Shown here piece by piece: positions 36,878-45,556 of a DNA stretch of 64,000 nucleotides. The notes below the pieces were generated by a model, which did no database searches, was not told the origin of the DNA, and saw only the letters and a program-made list of their open reading frames with translations. The stretch comes from AWTP1-13 sp963832445 (lineage in GTDB: Bacteria > Pseudomonadota > Alphaproteobacteria > Rhizobiales > Hyphomicrobiaceae). A program made the position numbers and the translations under genes. The DNA is taken from the NCBI GenBank assembly GCA_963832445.1, contig CAWHUM010000017.1:62001-126000 (forward strand). The letters run 5' to 3'. Numbering within the stretch: the first letter of the stretch is position 1; each line of letters starts with the position of its first letter.

Positions 36878-38092
36878 TCAGGCCCCCATCGCCTTCTTCA
36901 GGTTCTCGTCGACCTTGTCGAGGAAGCCGGTGGTGGAGAGCCACTTCTGCTTGTCGCCGACGAGGAGCGCGAGGTCCTTGGTCATGTCGCCGGCTTCCAC
37001 GGTGGCGATGCTGACCTTCTCCAGGGTCTCGGCGAACTTGGTGAGCTGCGGGTTGCCGTCGAGCTTGCCGCGATGCGCGAGCCCGCGCGTCCAGGCGAAA
37101 ATGGAGGCCATGGAGTTGGTCGAGGTCTCCTTGCCTTGCTGGTGCTGGCGGTAGTGGCGCGTGACGGTGCCGTGCGCGGCCTCCGCCTCCATGGTTTTGC
37201 CGTCGGGCGTCATCAGCACGCTGGTCATGAGGCCGAGCGAGCCGAAGCCCTGCGCGGCGGTGTCGGACTGCACGTCGCCGTCGTAGTTCTTGCACGCCCA
37301 CAGGTAGCCGCCCGACCACTTGAGCGCCGCTGCCACCATGTCGTCGATCAGCCGGTGCTCGTAGGTGAGCTTCCTCTTGTCGAACTCGGCCTTGAACTCG
37401 GCGTCGAAGACTTCCTGGAAGATGTCCTTGAAGCGGCCGTCGTAGACCTTGAGGATCGTGTTCTTGGTCGATAGGTAGACCGGATAGTTGCGGGCGAGGC
37501 CGTAGTTGAACGAGGCGCGCGCGAAGTCGCGGATGGAGTCGTCGAGATTGTACATGGCCATGGTGACGCCCGAGCCCGGCGTCTTGAACACCTCGCGCTC
37601 GATCACCTTGCCGTCCTCGCCGACGAACTTCAGCGTGATGACGCCCTTGCCCGGGAACTTGAAGTCGGTGGCGCGGTACTGGTCGCCGTAGGCGTGGCGG
37701 CCGATGACGAAGGGCTGGGTCCAGCCGGGTACCAGCCGCGGCACGTTCTTGCAGATGATGGGCTCGCGGAAGATCACGCCGCCTAGGATGTTGCGGATGG
37801 TGCCGTTGGGGCTCTTCCACATCTCCTTGAGGTTGAACTCCTTCACGCGCGCCTCGTCGGGCGTGATGGTGGCGCACTTGACGGCGACGCCGTGCTTCTT
37901 GGTGGCGTTGGCGGCGTCGATGGTGACCTGGTCGTTGGTCTTGTCGCGGTATTCGACGCCGAGGTCGTAGTACTCGAGGTTCACGTCGAGATAGGGATGG
38001 ATCAGCTTGTCTTTGATGAGCTTCCAGATGATCCGCGTCATCTCATCGCCGTCCATCTCGACGACGGTGCCGGTCACCTTGATCTTTTGCAT
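36878..38092 (-). CDS. icd: NADP-dependent isocitrate dehydrogenase
   Basis: 404 residues. Eukaryotic-like homodimeric type: substrate motif KSPNGTIRNILGGVIFREPII, IGRHAYGDQYRATDF, metal ligands in LIDDMVAAALKWSGGYLWACKNYDGDVQSDTAAQGFGSLG, and NADP-binding AEAAHGTVTRHYRQHQQGKETSTNSMAS. Catalyses oxidative decarboxylation of isocitrate in the TCA cycle. Upstream lie two long hairpin elements. Confidence 0.97.
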   Translation of the reverse strand: MQKIKVTGTVVEMDGDEMTRIIWKLIKDKLIHPYLDVNLEYYDLGVEYRDKTNDQVTIDAANATKKHGVAVKCATITPDEARVKEFNLKEMWKSPNGTIRNILGGVIFREPIICKNVPRLVPGWTQPFVIGRHAYGDQYRATDFKFPGKGVITLKFVGEDGKVIEREVFKTPGSGVTMAMYNLDDSIRDFARASFNYGLARNYPVYLSTKNTILKVYDGRFKDIFQEVFDAEFKAEFDKRKLTYEHRLIDDMVAAALKWSGGYLWACKNYDGDVQSDTAAQGFGSLGLMTSVLMTPDGKTMEAEAAHGTVTRHYRQHQQGKETSTNSMASIFAWTRGLAHRGKLDGNPQLTKFAETLEKVSIATVEAGDMTKDLALLVGDKQKWLSTTGFLDKVDENLKKAMGA

Positions 38093-38117
38093 GGCTCAAA
38101 TCCCTAGCTCGCGCGAT

Positions 38118-38191
38118 CTAGTGTCCCGATCGCGAAGTTCGTCACCCTGTGCTGCGGCCTCGCACGAACTTCGCGATCGAAAGGACACTAG
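38118..38191. repeat. Hairpin element A (CTAGTGT ends)
   Basis: Seventy-four bases. The left arm (38118-38142) begins CTAGTGTCC and runs through CGATCGCGAAGTTCGT; the right arm (38164-38191) is its exact reverse complement except for three extra bases (AAA) between the two blocks. A 21-base central segment forms the loop. Both ends are CTAG. Partner element B starts 13 bases to the right. Confidence 0.75.
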
Positions 38192-38204
38192 CAAAAGGAT
38201 GGTT

Positions 38205-38282
38205 CTAGTGTGGTTCAGATCGAGAAGTCCGCATGATCATCAAGCCGCAAAGTTGGTGCGGACTTCTCGATCACCACACTAG
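38205..38282. repeat. Hairpin element B (CTAGTGT ends)
   Basis: Seventy-eight bases. Left arm from 38205 begins CTAGTGTGGT, then three extra bases TCA, then GATCGAGAAGTCCGCA; the right arm (38257-38282) is the exact reverse complement without the TCA. Ends are CTAG as in element A. The arms of A and B are clearly related (GATCG-GAAGT core) yet differ at several sites, and each difference is matched by its own partner arm. Confidence 0.75.
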
Positions 38283-38412
38283 ACCGCGGGCGGCTATAGC
38301 ACTGGCGGGATGTCAGGCAAAGCCAGCTGGTGGGGGCAACGTGGGCAATTATCGACACATGCCGCATGTTCGGGCACCTTGACCGCTGAGGTGCCAGCGC
38401 AGGAAGCAGACA

Positions 38413-39325
38413 ATGCGGCACGCAATGTTGGCCGTGAACGGTGTCGAACTGCATACGCGGGCCGTGGGCGATCCCGAGGCCCCGCTGCTGCTTTTCCTGC
38501 ACGGCTTTCCCGAGTACTCGGGCGCCTGGGACGAGGTGCTGCCGGCCTTTGCGGAGCGAGTTCCATGCCGTTGCGCCGGACCAGCGCGGCTATGCGCGCT
38601 CCTCCAAGCCAGATGGGCTCGAGGCCTATCGCGTGAAGAACTTGGTGCGCGACGTACTTGCGCTGGCGGAGCGCCTCTCTCCGGGGCGGCCCTTCAACCT
38701 GGTGGGGCACGACTGGGGCGCCGCCGTCGCCTATGCGACGGCGATTGCGGCGCCGGGCCGCATCGCCAAGCTGGCGGTGATCAACGGGGTGCATCCGGGA
38801 CCGTTTCAGCGGGCGCTGATCGAGGACGAGGCCCAGCGCAAGGCGAGCGCCTACATGCACGACCTGCGCGATCCCGGCGCTGAAGCAAGGCTGTCGGCCA
38901 ACAATTTCGAGAAGCTCCTCGCCATGCTGAGCCGGTTCGGCCCCCAGCCATGGCTCACCCCGGAGAAGCGCGCGCGCTACCTCGAGGCCTGGTCGCCGCC
39001 CGGCGCCCTGACCGGCATGCTGAACTGGTATCGCGCCTCCCCGCTGCTGGTGCCTCGCCCCAGCGAGCAGATCGACCCTGCCAAGGTGATGAAGCTCGAT
39101 CCGGCCCTATTGCGGGTGCGCATGCCGCACCTGGTGATCTGGGGCATGGACGATCGCGCCCTGCTGCCGGTGTCACGGGCCACGCTCCCCGCCTACTGCG
39201 ACGATCTGACCGTGCAGGAAATCGCGGGCGCCGACCACTGGGTGGTGCATCAGCGCACCGAGGAGGTGATCGCCCGCCTGCGAGGATTTCCTGAAGGTCT
39301 GAGTTCGGGCATGCTGGCGTCATGA
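38413..39325 (+). CDS. Alpha/beta hydrolase (epoxide hydrolase/haloalkane dehalogenase-like), single-base frameshift
   Basis: About 304 codons. First part: LLLFLHGFPEYSGAWDEVLPAFAE (oxyanion HGFPE). Second part, other frame: FHAVAPDQRGYARSSKPDG, nucleophile elbow VGHDWGAAVAYA (Asp), VIWGMDDRALLP (acid) and final ADHWVVHQ (His). The Asp nucleophile and the HGFPE motif suggest epoxide hydrolase-type chemistry. The frame breaks near 38560; dropping one G gives AERFHAVAPDQRGY, and the length is 3n+1. The stop overlaps the start of the next gene (ATGA). Confidence 0.82.
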
Positions 39326-40596
39326 CCAGAGCCGCGACCATCCCGCTCGCCATACGCGTTTGGGCGGACGGCGCCGAGCGCGTGCCGATGGTGGCGGGGC
39401 CGGACGTGCCGGTCGGCGCCATTGTCGATGCGGCGCATGAAGAGGGTATCGCGCCGGCGTTGGCGCGCTGGCATGAGGCCGGTCTCGGTGCAGAAGCGCT
39501 GGAGCCGATCCTGACGTACTGCGCCGAGCAGCGCTGCGTCGCGGACAATGCAACCTGTCCGGGTTGCCGGCTGCGCACGGAAAAGGCCGGGCTCAAGACC
39601 TTCGATGATTTCCTTGCCCGCCATGCCGAGATCGTGGCGCGGGATACGGGCGTGCGCCTCGCTGGGGCCGGCAAAGGCAAGCTCGAGGTCGACAGCCTCG
39701 AGCACCTCGCCAAGACCTGGGCGGGCGAGGAGTATTGGTTCTGGGCCCGCCGCGTGCTGCGCAAGCTGCGCCACGGCATCCGCCGCGCCGGCCGGAGCGG
39801 AGCACCGCCCGGCGAAGGCGCCAGCACGCCCGTGCTGCTCCTGGTGCGGCCGCAGCTCGCCGACAACATCGGCATGGTAGCGCGCGCCATGGCCAACTTC
39901 GGGCTGGAGCACCTGCGCCTGGTGGAGCCGCGCGACGGCTGGCCCAACGAGAAGGCGCGCATCGCCGCTTCTGGGGCGAACTTCATCATCGACGGCGCCG
40001 AGTCCTTTGCGGGCTTCGAGGAGGCGCTGGCAGGGCTCAACTGGGTGTGCGCCACTACCGCGCGCCAGCGCGACCTCGTCAAACCCGTGCTAACGCCCGA
40101 GCAGGCGGTCAGGGAGATGCTCGAGCGCATGGGCCAGGGCCAGCGCTGCGGCATCGTGTTCGGTCCCGAGCGCAACGGCCTGGAGAGCGGCGAGATTGCC
40201 AATGCCGATGCGGTGGTGATGGCGCCGGTAAATCCCAACTTTGCCTCGCTCAATCTGGCCCAAGCCGTACTGCTGCTGAGCTACGAGTGGGTGAAGCAAT
40301 CGGGCGCGGGAACGTTGGGACGGGTGACCACCTACGAGGAGGCCATCGAGCCGGGTCTCAGAATGCGGAAGTCGCCGCCGGCGAGCCGGGAAACGCTGTT
40401 GGGTTTTTTCCATCAGCTGGAGGGGGAACTCGATGCCAGCGGGTTCTTCACGGCTCCGGAAAAGCGCCCGAACGTCATCCAGAACCTGCGCTCCATGTTC
40501 GTCCGCATGGGGGCGACTGAACAGGAAATCCGCACCTTGCGGGGAATCGTAAAGGCCTTGGTGAATCCCCGGAGATCGCGCACTCCCCCGCCATAG
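39322..40596 (+). CDS. trmJ: Fusion: four-cysteine N-terminal domain plus TrmJ/SpoU RNA methyltransferase
   Basis: 424 residues. Residues ~175-415 are a SPOUT methyltransferase: LLLVRPQLADNIGMVARAMANFGLEHLRLVEPRDGWPN, GIVFGPERNGLESGEI and VNPNFASLNLAQAVLLLSYEW, matching TrmJ, the tRNA Cm32/Um32 methyltransferase. Before it is a ~150-residue domain with cysteines 67, 72, 79 and 82 (YCAEQRCVADNATCPGCR), possibly zinc-binding, which I do not recognise as part of TrmJ, and a short Gly/Pro linker (GAPPGEG). Alphaproteobacterial TrmJ normally begins at the methyltransferase. Either a true fusion or two genes joined by a lost stop. Overlaps the preceding hydrolase stop by four bases. Confidence 0.8.
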   Translation: MTRAATIPLAIRVWADGAERVPMVAGPDVPVGAIVDAAHEEGIAPALARWHEAGLGAEALEPILTYCAEQRCVADNATCPGCRLRTEKAGLKTFDDFLARHAEIVARDTGVRLAGAGKGKLEVDSLEHLAKTWAGEEYWFWARRVLRKLRHGIRRAGRSGAPPGEGASTPVLLLVRPQLADNIGMVARAMANFGLEHLRLVEPRDGWPNEKARIAASGANFIIDGAESFAGFEEALAGLNWVCATTARQRDLVKPVLTPEQAVREMLERMGQGQRCGIVFGPERNGLESGEIANADAVVMAPVNPNFASLNLAQAVLLLSYEWVKQSGAGTLGRVTTYEEAIEPGLRMRKSPPASRETLLGFFHQLEGELDASGFFTAPEKRPNVIQNLRSMFVRMGATEQEIRTLRGIVKALVNPRRSRTPPP

Positions 40597-40675
40597 TTAT
40601 GCCTCGTTTTACGCCGAGCGATGCGCACACTTTCACCACATATGCGCGGCGGGCCACGACCGTCGAAGAGAACCC

Positions 40676-41314
40676 ATGGGAGCGGGATTGACCAAAATGG
40701 GCTGGAGCATAATCGGCAGATTCGCAGGCGGCAGCTTGGGGTTGGCCCTGGCTGCAACGGTTGTGATGTTCGGCGGCGCTCCGGTAAAGGCGCAGGGCAA
40801 GGAGCTCAGCGAGAAGTCGGTTGCTCTGCTCATGCAATACGCATGGGCGCTGACACCTCCGAAGTTCACCGCCCCCGACGGCAAGACCATCGAGGTGGAC
40901 AAGAGCAAGCCCAAAGAGGTGATCGTCCCGCTGGATACCGCGCGCGAGGTGATCAAGGTGGCGCGGCTGTCGGCCTATGCGCAGCTTTGCGAGCTCCCGG
41001 AAGAGCAGCGTGCCAACTACCAGACCCTGATGCGGCGCGAGGAAGCCAAGGCCTCGTGGACACAGCAGCAGCTGCTCTACATCAACCAGTTGCACCTGTT
41101 CACGGTCATGACGCTGACCGGCAAGGTCGCCATCGTCGATGGCAAGGAAGGCGACAAGCAGGTGGTGGTGCAGGACAAGAAGGCCGCCACCACGGCAAGC
41201 TGCACCGATACCGAGCGCGACCGGGTCAAGGCGCAAATCACGGCCTACATCAGCTCCGCGCCGCCTGCGGCAAAGACCGCCGAACCGGTCAGGGCGGGCA
41301 CGCAGAAGAAGTAG
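40676..41314 (+). CDS. Hypothetical exported protein
   Basis: 212 residues. Probable signal peptide/anchor: SIIGRFAGGSLGLALAATVVMFGGAPVKAQ (cleavage after AQ about residue 40). The mature part (LSEKSVALLMQYAWALTPPKFTAPDGKTIEVDKSKPKEVIVPLDTAREVIKVARLSAYAQLCELPEEQRANYQTLMRREEAK) is helical and charged with two cysteines. I associate the pattern with unnamed conserved proteins of Hyphomicrobiales. No function can be stated. Confidence 0.6.
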   Translation: MGAGLTKMGWSIIGRFAGGSLGLALAATVVMFGGAPVKAQGKELSEKSVALLMQYAWALTPPKFTAPDGKTIEVDKSKPKEVIVPLDTAREVIKVARLSAYAQLCELPEEQRANYQTLMRREEAKASWTQQQLLYINQLHLFTVMTLTGKVAIVDGKEGDKQVVVQDKKAATTASCTDTERDRVKAQITAYISSAPPAAKTAEPVRAGTQKK

Positions 41315-41546
41315 CCTCGGCCTCTCCGAGCTTGCGCGCGTTGACGCCGGCTGAATATCCACTATAACGCCGGGCGCGGGCCACTTTCGGCCCGCGTCGC
41401 CTGCACACCTGTGGCCCTAGCTTCGCTCCGGCGCGTAACCCGGACATCGGCTGGTGCCTGTCGGCGTTCGGTTCGACCGGGCGCAGAGGAGGGAGTGCTT
41501 CACAAGCCGTCCGCTTAACCATTATTCGCGACTTTGGAGTGTCTCG

Positions 41547-42164
41547 ATGACGAAGCGCATCCGCGCCAAGTACAAGATTGACCGCCGCCTCGGGCAGAAG
41601 CTGTGGGGCCGCGCGAAAAGTCCTCTCAACAAGCGCGAGTCGCGCCCCGGCCAGCACGGCGAACGGCGCACCTCGAAGCTGTCGGACTACGGCCAACAGC
41701 TGCGCGCCAAGCAGAAGCTCAAGCGCTACTACGCCAACATCGGCGAGCGCCAGTTCAAAAGCATCTACCAGGAGGCGCGGCGCTTCAAGGGCTCGACGTC
41801 GGAGCACCTGATCGGCCTGCTGGAGCGGCGGCTCGATGCCATCGTCTATCGTGCGAAGTTCGTGCCCACCGTGTTTGCCGCACGCCAGTTCGTGAGCCAC
41901 GGGCACGTCACGGTGAACGGCCGGCGCGTGAACATCCCGAGCTTCCGCTGCCGGGTCGGCGACCTGATCGAGGTCAAGGAGAAGGGCAAGCAGATGGCTT
42001 TGCTGCTCGAGGCCATCAAGAGCACGGAGCGGGACGTTCCCGACTACGTCGAGGCGGACCACAACAAGATGACGGCGAAGCTCCTGCGCGTGCCGGGCCT
42101 CAGCGAGGTGCCGTTCCCCGTGCACATGGAGCCGAACCTGGTGGTCGAGTTCTACAGCCGCTAG
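41547..42164 (+). CDS. rpsD: 30S ribosomal protein S4
   Basis: 205 residues from ATG 41547 (MTKRIRAKYKIDRRLGQ). S4 domain RLDAIVYRAKFVPTVFAARQFVSHGHVTVNGRRVNIPSF and the C-terminal PFPVHMEPNLVVEFYSR are intact. It nucleates 30S assembly on 16S rRNA. As in other Hyphomicrobiales it stands apart from the main ribosomal operons. About 230 bases upstream are free for a promoter. Confidence 0.97.
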   Translation: MTKRIRAKYKIDRRLGQKLWGRAKSPLNKRESRPGQHGERRTSKLSDYGQQLRAKQKLKRYYANIGERQFKSIYQEARRFKGSTSEHLIGLLERRLDAIVYRAKFVPTVFAARQFVSHGHVTVNGRRVNIPSFRCRVGDLIEVKEKGKQMALLLEAIKSTERDVPDYVEADHNKMTAKLLRVPGLSEVPFPVHMEPNLVVEFYSR

Positions 42165-42285
42165 CCTCGCTGCTGCGTTCCCTGAAGTCGAGGCCGCAGG
42201 CCGAGACTATCAGGGATCATTACCCCTCTGAATTGGGCAGGCCGCCCACCAATCCAAGGCCAAGGATCCCGGCTCTGCGCGCCCT

Positions 42286-42308
42286 GGACTTGATCGAGGA
42301 TCAAGTCC
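42286..42308. terminator. Hairpin between converging rpsD and the DUF1345 gene
   Basis: Perfect 10-bp arms GGACTTGATC / GATCAAGTCC with loop GAG. It lies between two convergent genes, where a bidirectional terminator would be useful; no T-tract is present on either side. Confidence 0.45.
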
Positions 42309-42363
42309 GTGCGCTGCGTCCGGGGGGCCGATGCGGCACGGTTGCGCGCGTTTCCTTGCTTCG

Positions 42364-43071
42364 TCAGATCAGGCTGGCGCCGATGTTGATGGCGAGCGCC
42401 AGCACCGCCGCGTTGAAGAAGAACGACACGATGGCGTGCAGCGTGACGATCCTGCGCAGCGCCTTGCCGCGGATGGCGACGTCGGAGGTCTGCGAGGCCG
42501 CGCCGATGGACGTGGCGAAGTAGAAGAAATCCCAATAGTCGGGGTTTGGGTCTTTCGGAAAATCGAGGCCGCTCGGGCTGGCGTCCGTGCCGTCGTCAGG
42601 CCGGTAGAACTCGTGCGCGTAGTGGAAGGTGAAGACCGTCTGGGTGACCAGCCAGGACAACAGGATGGTCGCGGCAGCCAGCGCGATGTGCTCCGCCTTG
42701 GCGGCGCCGCTCATGTGCTTGGCTTCGTTGAGCACGCCGAAGATGGTCCAAAAGCTGAACGCGATCGCCACCAGCACGACGACCAGGATCACCACCGCGC
42801 CGTCGTCCTCTTGGGCCGCTCGTTTGCGCAGCAATTCGGCGCTGTGCGTTGCCATCGCGTGAAAGGCCAACGCCAGGTAGACCAGCGCGGCGATGTCGCC
42901 CGCAATTGCCGTGCAGATGCTGCTTGGGAGCCTGCTCGGCAGCACGAACAGGGCAACGCAGCCCGCCAAGGCAGCCAGGAGAACGCGCGGACGTATGGCG
43001 AGGGACCGGGCGATCGACATCGGCCGATACCACCGCCGGCGACGCAGCCGAGGTTCGGGATGCGCGGGCAT
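42364..43071 (-). CDS. DUF1345 membrane protein
   Basis: 235 residues from ATG 43071; ATG 43020 (MSIARSLAIRP) would give a 218-residue form. Five or so membrane helices. The DUF1345 signature NPDYWDFFYFATSIGAASQTSDVAIRGKALRRIVTLHAIVSFFFNAAVLALAINI is near the C terminus. Function unknown. It converges on rpsD. Confidence 0.8.
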   Translation of the reverse strand: MPAHPEPRLRRRRWYRPMSIARSLAIRPRVLLAALAGCVALFVLPSRLPSSICTAIAGDIAALVYLALAFHAMATHSAELLRKRAAQEDDGAVVILVVVLVAIAFSFWTIFGVLNEAKHMSGAAKAEHIALAAATILLSWLVTQTVFTFHYAHEFYRPDDGTDASPSGLDFPKDPNPDYWDFFYFATSIGAASQTSDVAIRGKALRRIVTLHAIVSFFFNAAVLALAINIGASLI

Positions 43072-43117
43072 GCTGCGCGATAGCACACCGGGCGCCTTCG
43101 CAGAAGGCCTGGGGGCC

Positions 43118-44347
43118 TTAGTCCAGCACGTGGCTGACCATGCCGTCGGCGAGCTTGGGCTCGAACCAGGTGGACTTGGGCGGCATGATCTTGTCGGCGT
43201 CGGCGACAGCCATGAGATCGTCCATGCTGGTCGGGAACAGCGCGAAGGCAACCGCCATTTCCCCTGCATCCACCCGCCGGGCGAGCTCCGGCAGGCCGCG
43301 CCCACCGCCCACGAAGTCGATGCGTTTGTCGGTGCGCTGGTCGGCGATGCCAAGCAGCGGCTCGAGCAGGTTGCGGGCGAGCAGGGAAACGGGGAGCCGG
43401 CCAATGGGATCGGCGGCGGGAACGAGCTCGGGCTGCAGCTTCAGGGAGTACCAGCGGCGGTCGAGGTACATGGCGAACTCGCGGGCCTCGGCGGGCCGTG
43501 GCGGCGAGGCCGCCGGCGTCACCGTGAACTTGGCTGCGATCTCGGCGAGGAGCTGCTCGGGCGTGCGGCCGTTGAGGTCGCGCACCACGCGGTTGTAGTC
43601 GAGGATGGTCATGGCGTGGTGGGGGAAGATCACGCTCAGGAAGTAGCGGTGCGAGCCTTTCGAGGCAGCACCCCCGCGCGCCACCGATACGCGCTCGGCG
43701 GCAGCGGAGCGGTGGTGGCCGTCGGCGATGTAGATGGCGGGCAGCGCATCGAAGGTGCGCGTGAGCTCGTCGATGGGTGCGGCGTCGGCGATCACCCACA
43801 GCTCGTGCACCACCTCGTCGTCGGCGGTGACCGTGACGTCTGGATCGCGCTCGGTGGCGCGCCTCAGCAGCCTGTCGATCTCGGGCGCATGCGGGTAGGC
43901 CATCATGACCGGGCCGGTCTGGGCGTTGAGCGCCTCGATCTGGCGCACCCGGTCGGTCTCCTTGGTGGGTGTGGTGAGCTCATGCCGCCTGATGCGGCCG
44001 TTCTCGTAGCCTGCGAGCGCGGCGACGCAGGCAAGCCCCGTCTGACGGCGCCCCTGCCAGGTGGTGCGATAAGCGTAGTAGTGGGGACGCGCATCGCGGG
44101 CGAGCACGCTCTCGGCGATCATGCGCTGCAGGTTCTCGGCCGCCCTGGCGTAGACGGCGTCGCTGTAGGGGTCGGTGCCCTCGGGCAGGTCGATCTCGGG
44201 CTTGGAGATGTGCAGGAAGCTCCACGGCCTGCCCCTGGCGCGGGCGCGCGCCTCGGCGGTCGAAAGCACATCGTAGGGCGGCGCCAGCACCTCGCGGGCG
44301 CGGGAAGGCGCAGGTCGCAAGGCGCGGAACGGCTGGATCAGGGTCAA
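43118..44347 (-). CDS. DUF1015 family protein
   Basis: 409 residues. Family landmarks: IQPFRALRP at the start, LAPPYDVLS, ADGHHRSAAAERV in the middle, and HAMTILDYNRVVRDLNG. DUF1015 proteins are distantly related to ParB/SerK-like nucleotide-using kinases such as the free-serine kinase, and the GHHR segment corresponds to that active site; the activity in this organism is unproven. No informative neighbours. The gene ends 47 bases before the start of the DUF1345 gene. Confidence 0.82.
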   Translation of the reverse strand: MTLIQPFRALRPAPSRAREVLAPPYDVLSTAEARARARGRPWSFLHISKPEIDLPEGTDPYSDAVYARAAENLQRMIAESVLARDARPHYYAYRTTWQGRRQTGLACVAALAGYENGRIRRHELTTPTKETDRVRQIEALNAQTGPVMMAYPHAPEIDRLLRRATERDPDVTVTADDEVVHELWVIADAAPIDELTRTFDALPAIYIADGHHRSAAAERVSVARGGAASKGSHRYFLSVIFPHHAMTILDYNRVVRDLNGRTPEQLLAEIAAKFTVTPAASPPRPAEAREFAMYLDRRWYSLKLQPELVPAADPIGRLPVSLLARNLLEPLLGIADQRTDKRIDFVGGGRGLPELARRVDAGEMAVAFALFPTSMDDLMAVADADKIMPPKSTWFEPKLADGMVSHVLD

Positions 44348-44494
44348 GGATTTCTCCTAACGGACTGCCTCGTCTTGCGCCACCGTTTAGTGGCAGCGCG
44401 CGCGGCTGGCAACGGCGGCGCGGCGCTATCACGCGGGGACGTGCCGCTGCACTAGCGTCGCCGAAGCCCCGAATTCCTGGGCGGGGGGCAACTG

Positions 44495-45444
44495 CTAACC
44501 TTTCTTCGGCGACCAGCCATAGGCCTTGGCGCATGCGCCGCCCATCAGCATCGCCCGCTCACTGTCGTTCAGTCGGCCAGTCCTAAGGAAGGGCTCGACG
44601 GCCTGCTGGTAGTTGACGACCGCGAACGCGCGCGTCCAGTCCGTGCCCCACAAGCAGCGATCCAAACCCCAGGCATCGAACACGCGGGCAAGCGGATCCC
44701 AGATGTCCGGGAAGGGATACGGCTCGCGGGACAGCGTGCAGGCGCCGCTGACCTTGATCACCGCGTTGGGGCGCCGGGCTAGCTCCAGCACCTTCGGGAG
44801 GTCGGCCCAGGGTTGCGGCGGGGCGGGCGGTGTGGCGGCTGCAAGATGCGCGGCTGCAAGATGCCCAGATGGTCGATGATAAATCGCGTGTCAGGGTGGC
44901 GGTCGATCAGCGCGGTGCCCACGTCGAGATTGTCGCCGCAGATGGCACTCGATGATGACGTTGACGTCGTCGGCGGGTCGGCGATCGGGATGCGTCGAGT
45001 GCCCACGTCGTTAGCTCGCGTGTCGCCCAGCCACACGGATGTTGACCGGAAAGTCATGGCGAACGGCGGCGCGGAGATTCGGTCGAGGCCGGGGTCGTTT
45101 GGCTCGCGTGTCGCCTCCTTCGTCAACATGATACGGATGCCGACCGTGCCCGGCGTCTTCTTCCAGTCGGCGATGACATCGGCCACCGCCGGATCGTCTG
45201 GGTCGACCGGCTTGACGATGGCGAGCCGGTTGGGATGGATCCGTTGCACTTCCACCGCATAACTGGCGTCGTAGCGGTACATGGAGAAGGCGGAGATGAA
45301 AACCGCGCCGTCGATGCCGACCTTGTCCATCGCCGCCACCATCTCGTCACCGGTAACGTGATCGGGCCAGTTCGGCACACTGTGCCAGGGTCGCTTGGGA
45401 GTGTTCGCTTCGTAGGCGTGGACCTGGGAATCGATGATCTTCAT
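44495..45444 (-). pseudogene. Amidohydrolase (TIM-barrel, ACMSD-like) gene, broken
   Basis: The start is clean (MKIIDSQVHAYEANTPKRPWHSVPNWPDHVTGDEM; first metal motif DSQVHAYE rather than HxH) and the end is clean in another frame (VIKVSGACTLSREPYPFPDIWDPLARVFDAWGLDRCLWGTDWTRAF). Between them are a frame disruption after GLDRI, an extra segment of roughly 100 bases before NLDVGTALIDRHPDTRFIIDHLGILQP, a perfect 15-base tandem duplication (44835-44864) and a further shift near 44790. Length is not a multiple of three. A dehydrogenase-like aromatic ring-cleavage or decarboxylation role is suggested by its neighbours, feruloyl-CoA synthase and a ThDP enzyme. Confidence 0.7.
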
Positions 45445-45556
45445 CGCAGCTCCTCTGCGCTAAGGAAGTTTGCTATCGCAGCAGGTCGCGCCCGCCATGT
45501 CCAGAACTGTGGAGCGGGCTCGACCCCAAATTGGTGGTGCGCGGCGGTCGCGTAAG

